The notes under the pieces were generated by a model, which saw only the letters and a program-made list of their open reading frames with translations, was not told where the DNA came from and made no database searches. 64,000 nt of DNA, taken from NCBI GenBank assembly GCA_040768845.1, contig JAXGME010000008.1:186001-250000 (forward strand), given 5' to 3'. This stretch comes from JAEZHK01 sp040768845 (GTDB taxonomy: Bacteria > Bacillota > Clostridia > Christensenellales > Aristaeellaceae). Below are positions 18,524 to 26,720 of the stretch, piece after piece (the stretch's first letter is position 1; the number at the start of each line of letters is the position of its first letter). The translations under genes were made by a program, and so were the position numbers.

Positions 18524-18564
18524 ACAAACGCCCGGCGTGCCATTACGGCATGCCGGGCGTTTGT
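18524..18564 (-). terminator. terminator after the tail-lysis block
   Basis: ACAAACGCCCGGC (18524-18536) and GCCGGGCGTTTGT (18552-18564), a perfect 13-bp stem with a further inner TGCC/GGCA pairing. It follows the holin stop codon on the minus strand. Confidence 0.75.
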
Positions 18565-18574
18565 TGTCCGCTGG

Positions 18575-18820
18575 TTATTCCTTCGTCGGAATGACGGTCT
18601 TTTTCACAAGGTCAAACAGGCCGCAAGCCGACAGGCCCATGGCAAGGCCGTTCACAACGCCGGTGACGGTGCCGCCGTCATACGGGATCACGAACAGACC
18701 GGCCACAAGACCCAGCGCCACGGACACAAGGGGAATGAACTTCGTCGGAATGTACTGCTTCACAAGCTGATTGACTGCCATGATGATGCCGACGACAACC
18801 GCCATGTTGATTTCACCCAT
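18575..18820 (-). CDS. phage holin (A118-like)
   Basis: 81 aa with two hydrophobic helices (MAVVVGIIMAVNQL and FIPLVSVALGLVAGLFVI) and a third weak one, then a short basic tail. Resembles A118-type holins, which open the cell membrane so lysins reach the wall. It is the last gene of the leftward XkdS-T-U-XhlA-holin block. The lysins are more than 9 kb away on the other strand, another sign of rearrangement. Confidence 0.8.
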   Translation of the reverse strand: MGEINMAVVVGIIMAVNQLVKQYIPTKFIPLVSVALGLVAGLFVIPYDGGTVTGVVNGLAMGLSACGLFDLVKKTVIPTKE

Positions 18821-18835
18821 AAGAAAAACCTCCCT

Positions 18836-19039
18836 TTACACCTTTAGCACAAGTTTGAGAAGGGCACCAACAACCGCGGTGCCCATTAGCCCGACGATGG
18901 TTGTAACGCCGCGCTTAATCCAAGCAATGTCGTCCCGGATATGCTTGATTTCGTTGTCCGTCACCGCGGTAAGCCGTTCCAGCGTGCCGACCCTGTTTAC
19001 AAGGCCGTCAAATTCCTGCCGCGTGATCTCGTCGCCCAT
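18836..19039 (-). CDS. XhlA-like hemolysin/lysis accessory protein
   Basis: 67 aa: an N-terminal amphipathic coiled-coil (EFDGLVNRVGTLERLTAVTDNEIKHIRDD) followed by one membrane helix (TTIVGLMGTAVVGALLKLVL). This is the XhlA layout. In PBSX-like phages XhlA works with the holin in membrane disruption. It is 15 nt upstream of the holin gene. Confidence 0.82.
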   Translation of the reverse strand: MGDEITRQEFDGLVNRVGTLERLTAVTDNEIKHIRDDIAWIKRGVTTIVGLMGTAVVGALLKLVLKV

Positions 19040-19057
19040 TGGCCTTTCCCCCTTTGG

Positions 19058-19636
19058 TTACTGCCACACTTCCAGATTGTCCCACGTCAGCCCTGCCGCG
19101 TCGAACGCAGCCCATGTGATCGCCTTTGCGTCAAACTCCGACCAAAGGAACCACGAATAGGAATAGGTAACGGCCATATGGGCCGGAAGCAGGGCCGACA
19201 TTTGCGCCTTGATCTCCGGGAGATTGGCGGGAACGCCCCGCATGTCCGTAAACTTTATGTCCACGGAATACGCGGGGTTGTTTTCGGTCACGGCCACCTC
19301 CATATTATTGAAGGTGGAAAACACGTCTTTGATACCCTGTTTGGACATGACGCGCTTGGTCTGCATGGCAACCTTGACGGCTGCCCGGCGTTCCTCAATG
19401 GTAAGGGTGGTGTCCGCGGGGGTTTTAATCCCGTAGATTTCTTCCCACCGGGCTATCGACCAAGTGGCACTATCAATGAAAAACTGATTGAACACGTCCG
19501 CGATGGTGTCCCGGAGGTTTACTACCTCCCCGGCGGTCGCGTTCATCATGGCCCACACCACGGGGAAGTCCCCATAAAGCCGGGGGAGGTGCTTCGACAT
19601 GATGCGGTCAAGGATCTGCGCTTTAGATTTCGGCAA
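19058..19636 (-). CDS. XkdU/YmfQ-like tail protein
   Basis: 192 aa, the usual size for YmfQ-type (DUF2313) baseplate-end proteins. It has ARWEEIYGIKTPADTTLTIEERRAAVKVA and TKQGI-like KRVMSKQGIKDVFSTF. Located directly after and overlapping the baseplate J-like gene by 14 nt, as in PBSX-like operons. Structural role at the tail tip or baseplate wedge. Confidence 0.85.
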   Translation of the reverse strand: MPKSKAQILDRIMSKHLPRLYGDFPVVWAMMNATAGEVVNLRDTIADVFNQFFIDSATWSIARWEEIYGIKTPADTTLTIEERRAAVKVAMQTKRVMSKQGIKDVFSTFNNMEVAVTENNPAYSVDIKFTDMRGVPANLPEIKAQMSALLPAHMAVTYSYSWFLWSEFDAKAITWAAFDAAGLTWDNLEVWQ

Positions 19637-20681
19637 TGATGTTCACCCCCGCAAGCGCTGGGGCCGCGTCCTCACTCAAAGCAAGGTCGCCCACCGTGCC
19701 GTTGATTTTCAGGTTGTAGCAGTCCAGCACACCGTCCACGTTCATAATGTCCCGCATGATGGAAGCATACCGGACGGCCCCCGAACCCAACCCCAACGAG
19801 CCGATATACGCTGCGATTTTCGCGGTCACTTCGGTTTGTGCGTCTGGGATGGAATAGGTGGCGTCAAATTTCACGGTGGCCGTGATGGTGACGGGAACCA
19901 CCGTCGCCGCGTTCACCGTGACATTGGCCCCAATGGGGCGCATGTCCTCAATGTGTTCCGCCACGGCGTCCACAAGGGCTGTGCTTGCCGCGTTGCCGTC
20001 GTCGCTGGTAATCACCACGCGCACGGTGCCGGGGCCATTCCACAGAGGGAACACTTTTGCGTCACTCACACCGGAAACCTCTTTGGCCGTTTGCCGGTAG
20101 TGGTAGGCATTACCGGAAGTGGCCGGAAGGGAAACCTTTTCCAGATACCGGGCCAGAAGCTCGGCGTCCGCTTCTTCATCCACACCGCCGGAAATTGCTG
20201 TGGGGTTAGTGACGCCAGTAATGCCGGTCAGCACGCCGTCAAGGGTCGTAACGGTGCCCACGTCCACGTTGCCGTCGTAGCCGCCCACAATGGCCGTAAT
20301 GGTGGCCGTGGCGGTGCCGGAAGAAATGGTGGCCGCTTCATCCGTGGTAAACTTCACGCCGTGGGGCGTGCTCAGGATGGTGCCCGCGTCCACGGTGAAG
20401 CCGTCCGTCCCGGTGAACACCACGGAGCCGGTGGCCTTGACGGAGGGCTTGCGGGTAAGGCCCTGTTCCGCCACGCGCCGGTCAAGGTCGGAACCCGTTG
20501 CCGTGTCTGCAAAACTCCGGTCAATCAGGGTAGCCATGAGGGCGTAAGCCAATTCCATTTCCGACGCCGTGGGGCCGGTCAGGTCATACACGACGGAGCC
20601 TTGCCGCTTGTCAAAAGAATCGTCAATGTCGGCCAATAGCCGGGCGTGGATGGTTTCAAAAGTCTGTTCCTCAATGTTCAA
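19623..20681 (-). CDS. baseplate J/gp47-like protein (XkdT)
   Basis: 352 aa. Baseplate J family features: N-terminal IDDSFDKRQGSVVYDLTGPTASEMELAY, then ATGSDLDRRVAEQGLTRKPSVKATG, and the central strand-rich domain with GVDEEADAELLARYLEKVSLPATSGN. Forms the baseplate wedge of contractile tails. It overlaps the XkdU-like gene downstream and the XkdS remnant upstream by 4 nt. Confidence 0.9.
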   Translation of the reverse strand: MNIEEQTFETIHARLLADIDDSFDKRQGSVVYDLTGPTASEMELAYALMATLIDRSFADTATGSDLDRRVAEQGLTRKPSVKATGSVVFTGTDGFTVDAGTILSTPHGVKFTTDEAATISSGTATATITAIVGGYDGNVDVGTVTTLDGVLTGITGVTNPTAISGGVDEEADAELLARYLEKVSLPATSGNAYHYRQTAKEVSGVSDAKVFPLWNGPGTVRVVITSDDGNAASTALVDAVAEHIEDMRPIGANVTVNAATVVPVTITATVKFDATYSIPDAQTEVTAKIAAYIGSLGLGSGAVRYASIMRDIMNVDGVLDCYNLKINGTVGDLALSEDAAPALAGVNIIAEI

Positions 20682-21070
20682 ACCGTCACCACCTCCGAAA
20701 ATGCAAGCTTTGCCCCGTCCGTGAGGGCCACAGAAAACTCCACATACACCACATCGCCGCTCACCGACACGGATACATCGTCAACGCTTGCCACGCGGTC
20801 GTCGTAAATCAGGGCGTCCCGAATCATCCGCGGGATTTCAGATTGAAGGAAGGCCGCGCTGTGGTTGGTGCCCACAAGGCTTTCCAATTCGCTGCCATAC
20901 GTCCCGTCGTAGATGCTCGATAGGGCCATGTTTGTTACAAGGGCCTTATGGACGGCTTGACGCATGGCCGTTTCACCGTCCACGGTGCCTGGGATTGTCC
21001 CGGTGAAAAAGTCAAGGTAAAAGGTCTTGGAGGGTTTGATGGCCGCCGTTACTTCGCCACCCGTTCCCTC
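20678..21070 (-). pseudogene. XkdS-like baseplate protein, N-terminus lost at IS110
   Basis: The C-terminal part resembles DUF2634/XkdS (KTFYLDFFTGTIPGTVDGE, MRQAVHKALVTN, SVSVSGDVVYVEFSV). The frame extends upstream of the first ATG through AAIKPSKTFYLDFF but runs into a stop at 21074-21076, where IS110-derived sequence begins. The missing N-terminal third was not found on the far side of the insertion, so sequence was deleted or moved when the element inserted or recombined. Confidence 0.75.
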
Positions 21071-21094
21071 GTATTATATAAGAGTAGTGTTTAG

Positions 21095-21295
21095 CCTCTC
21101 TCCGGAGGTGTGCTACAATGCTTGGGATGCTGTGGATCGGTGATTCGTTCCTACCACTGGATGGTTTAACGGAGGCTCCAACCACAGCCCCTTTGCCAGT
21201 TTGTTAATCAGTTAGATACCGCCAGACGGTTTATGTGGAACGAGGTTACAAGCGCAAAGAGCCCTGTGGTCCTAAGCAGCATCAGAATAAACCGT
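21095..21295 (+). ncRNA. putative IS110 bridge RNA
   Basis: The leader upstream of the transposase can fold into a 5' hairpin (CCTC 21095-21098 with GAGG 21105-21108) and two large stem-loops. Loop one is closed by GCTGTGG (21129-21135) and CCACAGC (21182-21188). Loop two is closed by ACGGTTTAT (21226-21234) and ATAAACCGT (21287-21295), both perfect. This small hairpin plus two open internal loops matches the plan of IS110-group bridge RNAs, whose loops pair with target and donor DNA. Exact ends and guide bases are not determined. Confidence 0.65.
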
Positions 21296-21307
21296 GGAGG
21301 GATCGCC

Positions 21308-22483
21308 ATGATCTGCGTTGGAATCGACATCGCCAAGGATAAACACGACTGCTACATCATTTCCGCTGAGGGTGAAGTGCTCGCCGAGGTGTTCACCGTG
21401 GCCAATAACATGGACGGGTTCGACCTGCTCTTCCAAAGGATCAAATCTGTAGCACGCGATTTGAGCAAAGTAAAAGTAGGGCTCGAAGCCACCGGTCACT
21501 ACAGCTACAACATACTGGGGTTTCTGCTTGACAAAGGTCTGACCACCTATGTCATCAACCCGCTCCACACGAACCTTTTCAGGAAGAGCCTCAGCCTTCG
21601 CAAAACCAAGACCGACCGCGTGGATGCCCGTACCATTGCCGCCATGATGATGTCCGGTGTAGTCCGCAAGCCCTACACGCGTACATCATACCACAGCGAA
21701 GAACTGAAGTCACTCACAAGGTACAGGTTTAACAAGGTTGCGGAGCGCGCCAGGCTGAAGCAGTCCGTTTCCCGTCTTGTCACCATCCTTTTTCCCGAGC
21801 TTGAGAAGCTCGTACCCACGCTACATATGGCTTCCGTTTACGCGCTGCTGTCCGAATATCCGGGCGCAAAGCAGATCGCCCCCTTACATCTGACACGCCT
21901 GACGAACCTGCTGGAAAGCAAGTCCAGAGGACACTACGCAAAGGCAAAGGCGACGGAACTTCGCGACGCCGCCCGTCGATCCATCGGCTCCGTCATGCCC
22001 GCCAAGTCGATGGAGCTTCGGCATACGATTCGCCTGATCCACGAACTGACCGCTGAGATCGACGAGGTGGAAGCAGAGATCAAGCAAATCCTGGATGAAC
22101 TGGCTCCGCCTATCCTGACGATCAAGGGAATCAGCTACCGCATGGGCGCGATGATCCTTGCAGAAATCGGCGACTTCTCCCGGTTCGATTCGCCGGATAA
22201 GATCCTTGCTTACGCTGGGCTTTCTCCTTCCACGTACCAATCCGGTCAGCTGAACAATGCTTACGCGCACATGGAGAAACGTGGTTCGCGTTATCTTCGG
22301 TACGCGCTGTTCAATGCCGCAAAGTACGTTTGTCAATGGGATCCGACATTCGCTGCGTACCTCGCGAAGAAACGTGCCGAAGGGAAACATTACAACGTCG
22401 CCGTTTCCCACGCCGCCAAGAAGCTCGTCCGCGTGATCTTCGCCATCCAGAACTCCGGTGAGGCATATCGGCCTGCGGCGTAA
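21308..22483 (+). CDS. IS110-family transposase (bridge-RNA-guided recombinase type)
   Basis: 391 aa from ATG 21308 with GTGGAGG upstream. N-terminal RuvC-like DEDD domain: GIDIAKDKHDCY, GLEATGHYSYN, KTDRVDARTIAAMM. A coiled region (about 150-260) leads to the C-terminal Tnp domain with LTIKGISYRMGAMILAEIGD and AGLSPSTYQSG, which carries the serine nucleophile candidate. Length and motifs are complete, so the enzyme is probably active. It breaks the XkdS-like gene and marks the right end of the reversed tail block. Confidence 0.92.
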   Translation: MICVGIDIAKDKHDCYIISAEGEVLAEVFTVANNMDGFDLLFQRIKSVARDLSKVKVGLEATGHYSYNILGFLLDKGLTTYVINPLHTNLFRKSLSLRKTKTDRVDARTIAAMMMSGVVRKPYTRTSYHSEELKSLTRYRFNKVAERARLKQSVSRLVTILFPELEKLVPTLHMASVYALLSEYPGAKQIAPLHLTRLTNLLESKSRGHYAKAKATELRDAARRSIGSVMPAKSMELRHTIRLIHELTAEIDEVEAEIKQILDELAPPILTIKGISYRMGAMILAEIGDFSRFDSPDKILAYAGLSPSTYQSGQLNNAYAHMEKRGSRYLRYALFNAAKYVCQWDPTFAAYLAKKRAEGKHYNVAVSHAAKKLVRVIFAIQNSGEAYRPAA

Positions 22484-22542
22484 CCTCGCTATTCTCTTCG
22501 GAACCTGAGCCGCCTCGGGTTCCACGGAGCCGGCGAAGCGTA

Positions 22543-22668
22543 CCCTTGACAAACCGAAGCGTTCAAATGCTACCATTGTTTGTGCGAGGGCGTGCTGCGC
22601 TTGCTTTGCTATTCCCTCCATCCCCCTCGCCGTGGATATCTGAGCATTTGAACGCTGTTTGTCAAGGG
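22543..22668. repeat. 126-bp long imperfect palindrome
   Basis: Outer arms CCCTTGACAAAC (22543-22554) and GTTTGTCAAGGG (22657-22668) are perfect. After a 4-nt versus 1-nt bulge, inner arms GCGTTCAAATGCT (22559-22571) and AGCATTTGAACGC (22643-22655) are also perfect. A further GCGAGGG (22584) / CCCTCGC (22624) pairing sits inside. It lies just past the transposase and may be the right end of the insertion sequence or the structure it targeted. Confidence 0.75.
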
Positions 22669-22759
22669 CGGCGGGGTTAGGTAGAAAAGTTCACTAAATC
22701 ACCTCTTATGGGCTTGACTTTTAATAGTTAGTCTCCCTTTCGTTCAAATTGGGTACGGG

Positions 22760-22795
22760 GGTTAAATACGCGCCTTTTCTGCCCGTTGTGACCCA
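22760..22795 (-). promoter_or_regulatory. shared prophage promoter/operator element, copy 2
   Basis: Minus strand: TGGGTCACAA, 15 nt, CGTATTTAACC. It points left toward the interrupted XkdS-T-U block, with the IS110 element now in between, so it may have been the promoter of that block or of a lost gene. Confidence 0.7.
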
Positions 22796-22841
22796 CACAA
22801 AAGAAAAAGCCCGCAAATTTCTTGCGGGCGAATGGAGGGGG

Positions 22842-23465
22842 TTACGCCGATTCGGAAAAGTACTCCCGGAATCTGTTTCGGATGCGGCTTACCCGTTTCC
22901 GGGCAATTGCATCATAGCTGGAGCATCCTACAAGGGCGGCGAGGGTATCCGTTGCGGCACCGGTTGACAGGGCCATGAGTACCGCGTATTCCGTAGGCTT
23001 GTCCTTTGCGTATTGGGCGATGGCAACCCTTGCCGTGGATGCGTCCGTGAAGTCCCCTGCCGGGTCGGGGAGCTTGTCGGCCCATTGCATCCCATCCGAA
23101 TCAGCATCCGGATTATACACGTCGTCGAGCTTTGCCGCGGTGGTGGATAAACGGCTGGACACCCTGTATTCCATCCGCTGCTGACGTTTGAGCACGAACC
23201 GCCAGTACCCATTGATGCGCTGCATTACGTTGGTGGTGCCGGTGTCATGGGCGGCAATCTTCCCATCCCGTAAGCACTCCCATACCGCGATGGTCAGAAG
23301 GCTTTGATAGTCCTCCCTGCTCGTTTTGGTGATGGATGCGAATTCGTGGGCCTTCAGGATAATGGCCCCCTGCAATTCGTGAATCAGTGCCGCGAATACC
23401 CGCTCGTCGCCGGTGGTCGAGTATTTGATAGCCAAAGCATTAACGCGCGAAGTATCGATGCTCAT
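22842..23465 (-). CDS. phage sigma-70-like regulator
   Basis: 207 aa from ATG 23465, with GGAGG 7 nt upstream (a longer in-frame start lacks one). Residues 20-75 (ERVFAALIHELQ, REDYQSLLTIAVWECLRDG) resemble sigma region 2. Residues 165-200 (TDTLAALVGCSSYDAIARKRVSRIRNR) resemble a region 4 HTH. It could direct RNA polymerase to the conserved prophage element; that link is inference. The middle part (about 110-150) is divergent. Confidence 0.6.
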   Translation of the reverse strand: MSIDTSRVNALAIKYSTTGDERVFAALIHELQGAIILKAHEFASITKTSREDYQSLLTIAVWECLRDGKIAAHDTGTTNVMQRINGYWRFVLKRQQRMEYRVSSRLSTTAAKLDDVYNPDADSDGMQWADKLPDPAGDFTDASTARVAIAQYAKDKPTEYAVLMALSTGAATDTLAALVGCSSYDAIARKRVSRIRNRFREYFSESA

Positions 23466-23654
23466 TTTCCATCCTCCGTTCATCGGTGTGTCTTGCGATT
23501 TTATCACGAACATGCGTTCGGTTTCAAGGGGTAGTTGGGTCTTTAACCCTATGTTCGGGGTCTACATAGAGTATCCAAATCCTATTCGCATACTAAATGT
23601 GGGATTGGGGGCCGCCCATGGCAGAATAGCAGCCCCCGGCAACCAAAGGATGGG

Positions 23655-24449
23655 TCATGCGGCTAGAAAGTCCCTGCGGAGGGCTTCCAAAAGTTTCTGC
23701 TGGCCCAACCCCGTGATTTTCGTAACGCGTCCGAGGCGCATCCGTCCGTAACAGTCCCTGTAAATGTACTGATCCACGACGAAAAGGCCGCTGTCGATAT
23801 GGGGCTGGTACGGCTCTTTGCCGTCCTTCTGAATGTAGCCCCGTGCCCGCAGCCAATCACGGAACCGTTTTTCACCCATTCTGATCCCGGCATTCGCCAG
23901 TGTTCGTGCGAATTCCTCAATCTTGACGCAATCAGGGCTGGCCGCAATCCCGTCCGCAAAGGCGATCTTGGGCGCGGCTTCTTCCAGCTTGACGGCGAGG
24001 GCGGCCTTCTCGCTTTCGGCAGCGATGCGCCGGGCCTTTTCGTCCCTGTATGCGGTCAACGCCTGAATCATCGCGTCGGGATTGGCAAGAAAGCCTTCCA
24101 CCACGTCCGGCGTCATGTACATGCCGTGCTTGCGGATATCCGGGATAACCTCATGCGTAATCCACCGCTTGAAGGCGCGGGCTTCCGGCTTGCGGCTAGA
24201 AAGGACGAGGGCGTATAGGCCCGCTTCACTGACAATGGTAATACTCCGCGCTCCACCGCGCCCGGAATGACTGTCGGTTAAAGCGACGGTCAATTTTTCG
24301 TCCTCGTCAAGGCGGGCAACGGCATCCCGGCTGTTGGCAATCTCCAACGCCCGGCACACGTCCACCGAGACAAACCACGGCTCACCGTCTTTGGAAATCG
24401 TCCGCACCTTACCAAACATCGGATTAGTGAAAACCTTGAGTTCTTTCAT
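23655..24449 (-). CDS. phage antirepressor (BRO-N plus KilA-C)
   Basis: 264 aa from ATG 24449 with AGAGGT upstream. N-terminal BRO domain (KVRTISKDGEPWFVSVDVCRALEI, DEDEKLTV, ITIVSEAGLYALVLSSRKPEARAFKRWITHEVIPDIRKHG), a linker helix (about 115-165), then a KilA-C domain (RIGEKRFRDWLRARGYIQ, Y-Q-P-H-I-D-S-G-L-F, VTKITGLGQQKLLEALR). Such proteins lift repression during induction. The repressor it should oppose was not seen. Confidence 0.9.
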   Translation of the reverse strand: MKELKVFTNPMFGKVRTISKDGEPWFVSVDVCRALEIANSRDAVARLDEDEKLTVALTDSHSGRGGARSITIVSEAGLYALVLSSRKPEARAFKRWITHEVIPDIRKHGMYMTPDVVEGFLANPDAMIQALTAYRDEKARRIAAESEKAALAVKLEEAAPKIAFADGIAASPDCVKIEEFARTLANAGIRMGEKRFRDWLRARGYIQKDGKEPYQPHIDSGLFVVDQYIYRDCYGRMRLGRVTKITGLGQQKLLEALRRDFLAA

Positions 24450-24579
24450 ACCCCATACCTCTTTCTTCTTCTGTCCTTGCTTGAAAGAGGCCAACCCACC
24501 GTGGTATAATGGATTTACCTTGAGGGCTGACCTCTTGGGCGTTAGGGCGAGTGTTTTCTTTCCACGGAGCGCACTTGCC

Positions 24580-24753
24580 CTATTTTTTAATGGCCTTGTT
24601 GACTTCCCGGATTCCCCGACGGATAGATTCGACTTTGGTTTCCTGAAAATGCTCTGCGTTTTCCTCCAACATTTTCACGGTGTCGCTGTCGAGCCTGACG
24701 GTGAGTTGTTCCGCCTTCGGATTGTCAACCTTGGGCCTTCCCATCTTTGCCAC
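24580..24753 (-). CDS. ribbon-helix-helix DNA-binding protein (57 aa)
   Basis: Short gene with a GTG start at 24753 and GTGAGGTGA upstream. The sequence opens MAKMGRPKVDNPKAEQLTVRL, where the strand EQLTVRLDSDTV leads into two helices (MLEENAEHF, VESIRRGIREVNK), the Arc/CopG layout. It is preceded by a consensus promoter overlaid by a 15-bp inverted repeat, which fits an autoregulated phage repressor or antitoxin-like regulator. It lies upstream of the antirepressor on the same strand. Confidence 0.75.
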   Translation of the reverse strand: MAKMGRPKVDNPKAEQLTVRLDSDTVKMLEENAEHFQETKVESIRRGIREVNKAIKK

Positions 24754-24764
24754 ACGGTCACCTC

Positions 24765-24807
24765 ACTTTCTGAATCCCATTATATATTTTGGGATTCAGA
24801 AAGTCAA
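24765..24807 (-). promoter_or_regulatory. promoter with overlapping 15-bp palindromic operator
   Basis: Minus strand TTGACT (24802-24807), 17 nt, TATAAT (24779-24784). ACTTTCTGAATCCCA (24765-24779) and TGGGATTCAGAAAGT (24790-24804) form a perfect 15-bp inverted repeat with a 10-nt centre covering the whole promoter core. A protein bound here would block polymerase; the adjacent ribbon-helix-helix gene is the obvious candidate. Confidence 0.8.
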
Positions 24808-24969
24808 CCCCTTTCTGCCATTTTCCGACATTTTCTTTTCCGGGTATAGAGACGATTTGCTTTCAAATTCTACCGTGCGTTTTTCTCTAAAAAGGCTGAA
24901 CCGCACAAACTTTTAACAAACCGCTAAGGGTGGTTAATGCAACGCCTTATTACACTACGAAATCCTGTC

Positions 24970-25006
24970 AAGATTGTATTATGGTTTTGCTGTGTGGTAC
25001 AATCTT
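24970..25006 (+). promoter_or_regulatory. promoter within an inverted repeat upstream of yjzC-like gene
   Basis: AAGATTGTA (24970-24978) and TACAATCTT (24998-25006), a perfect 9-bp inverted repeat with 19-nt spacing. The arms contain TTGTAT and TACAAT spaced 18 nt, acting as -35 and -10. This suggests a regulated promoter. Confidence 0.6.
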
Positions 25007-25028
25007 CCGGAGAAGGGAGGTGAAAAAT

Positions 25029-25211
25029 ATGCCGAAACCCGGAGATAAGGCCACACGCAGTGGTCAGTACGGGATTGTTGGCCCCAGGGGTGGGAAGACG
25101 GGCGAAGAACGTACCATCGTCAAGGGGAAAACCCTTCCGCCCACCCCGAAACCCGGTCAGACCTACGAGATGAATGATCCAACGAAAAACGGAGCCGGAA
25201 AGAAGAAGTAA
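25029..25211 (+). CDS. YjzC-like small protein (60 aa)
   Basis: Starts at ATG 25029 after GGGAGG. Sequence features KPGDKATRSGQYGIVGPRGG, GEERTIVKGKTLPPTP and GQTYEM resemble the YjzC family of small basic proteins of unknown function in Bacillota. Its stop codon is inside the 8-bp target duplicated by the IS256 element, so the insertion landed exactly at the gene end and left it intact. Confidence 0.7.
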   Translation: MPKPGDKATRSGQYGIVGPRGGKTGEERTIVKGKTLPPTPKPGQTYEMNDPTKNGAGKKK

Positions 25212-25214
25212 CCT

Positions 25215-26705
25215 GAGGCTGTATAGCGAACCGTGTAAATGGCAATAATCTCCAAATAAAGAAGGAGATGTTGACATGAGCGAGCGAGAGAAGGAACTGG
25301 TGGGATTACTGGCGGAAGAGTGCAAAGACATGAGGGATGTGCAGGCACTGCTGAAGTCGCTGTTTCAGGGAACGATCCAGGCGATGCTGGAAGGGGAGAT
25401 GGACGAGCACCTGGGGTACGAAAAGCACAGCAACCAGGGCGATCGAAGTGGAAACAGCCGAAACGGGTACGGGAAAAAGACGGTGAAATCGGAATACGGG
25501 GAACTGGAGATCAGCGTACCGCGGGATCGGAACGGGAGCTTTGAACCGCAGGTAATCGAGAAGCGGCAAACAAAGACGGAGGATCTGGAGAGCCGCGTGA
25601 TCGGGATGTACGCGAAGGGGATGAGCAATCGGGACATCGAAGATCATCTGCGGGACATCTATGGAGTGGAGGCATCCGCGAGTCTGATCAGCCGGATCAC
25701 GGACAAGGTCATGCCACAGGTAGCGGAATGGCAGGCCAGAGGGCTGGACGCGGTGTACCCGATCGTGTTCCTGGATGGGATCGTGTTCAAGGTAAGGAAG
25801 GATGGGCGGGTGATCAACAAATGTGTATACTCAGTGCTGGGGATCAACCTGGAGGGGAAGAAAGAGATCCTGGGGATCTGGATGTCGGAAAACGAGAGTG
25901 CGAGTTTCTGGACGACGGTATGCAATGAGCTGAAAAACCGCGGGGTAAAGGACATTCTGATTGCCTGCCGGGACAATCTGAGCGGGTTTTCGGAGGCGAT
26001 CTCGACGGTGTTTCCCCGGACGGAACAGCAGCTGTGCGTGATTCACCAGATCAGAAACTCTACAAAGTTTGTGCCATACAAAGACCTCAAAGCCGTGATG
26101 GCGGACTTAAAGAAGGTATATGGCGCGCCGACGCTGGAGGACGCGGAATACCAGCTTGAGCATTTTCGGGAGGTTTGGGGAACGAAATACCCGCAAATCC
26201 TCAAGTCCTGGGACGCGAACTGGGCGGAGCTGTCTACGTACTTCAAATACCCCCAGGAGGTCCGCAGGCTGATCTACACGACCAACGCAGTGGAGGGATT
26301 CCACCGGATGCTTCGCAAGTTCACCAAGACCAAGTCCGTCTATCCGACCGACGATTCGATCCGCAAATCGATCTATCTGTCGATCCAAGAGATTACCAAA
26401 AAATGGACGATGCCGGTGCGCGATTGGGGTGTTATAATGGGACAGCTGATGATGTTCTTCCCCGACCGTCTGGACATCCGCCAGATTGGGTAATGCGGGG
26501 CGCTGCCCCGCCGCCCCGGAGTTTTCCGCTTTGGTTTTCCGGGGCGGCAAGAAGGCGACGAGTTCCCCCTCGCCGCCCCGCCAAACCTCGTGCGACGCTC
26601 GGGTCGTTCTCCAACGTGGCCCTATCCTGCGCACGAGTAAAAGCGGTTTTAGTATGATCTTGGCCCCATGAGATTATCCATTTACACACTCGCGGGGACA
26701 CTCCC
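25215..26705 (+). mobile_element. IS256-family insertion sequence, 1491 bp
   Basis: Flanked by an 8-bp target-site duplication AGTAACCT (25207-25214 and 26706-26713). Imperfect terminal inverted repeats share GTGTAAATGG at a matching distance from both ends, followed inward by ATAATCTC. One complete transposase gene is inside. Intact duplication indicates a recent simple insertion. Confidence 0.92.
25276..26493 (+). CDS. IS256-family transposase
   Basis: 405 aa, full length, AAGGAG upstream of the ATG. Mutator-type DDE transposase: Asp in PIVFLDGIVFKV, Asp in ACRDNLSGFSEAI, and the C-H region QLCVIHQIRNS. The final Glu lies in TTNAVEGFHRMLRKFTKTK. The second motif has DNLSG instead of the commoner DGLKG, a tolerated variant. 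The MDEHLGYEKH and GNSRNGYGKKTV N-terminal motifs are present. Confidence 0.95.
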   Translation: MSEREKELVGLLAEECKDMRDVQALLKSLFQGTIQAMLEGEMDEHLGYEKHSNQGDRSGNSRNGYGKKTVKSEYGELEISVPRDRNGSFEPQVIEKRQTKTEDLESRVIGMYAKGMSNRDIEDHLRDIYGVEASASLISRITDKVMPQVAEWQARGLDAVYPIVFLDGIVFKVRKDGRVINKCVYSVLGINLEGKKEILGIWMSENESASFWTTVCNELKNRGVKDILIACRDNLSGFSEAISTVFPRTEQQLCVIHQIRNSTKFVPYKDLKAVMADLKKVYGAPTLEDAEYQLEHFREVWGTKYPQILKSWDANWAELSTYFKYPQEVRRLIYTTNAVEGFHRMLRKFTKTKSVYPTDDSIRKSIYLSIQEITKKWTMPVRDWGVIMGQLMMFFPDRLDIRQIG

Positions 26706-26720
26706 AGTAACCTGACTGCT

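Larger units (their letters stand above)
21071..22540 (+). mobile_element. IS110-family insertion sequence (ends approximate)
   Basis: A DEDD transposase with a 240-nt non-coding leader on its left and a short right flank. IS110 elements lack terminal inverted repeats and make little or no target duplication, so the ends are estimated. The left limit is set by loss of XkdS homology at 21070. The right limit lies somewhere between the transposase stop (22483) and about 22670. Confidence 0.8.
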
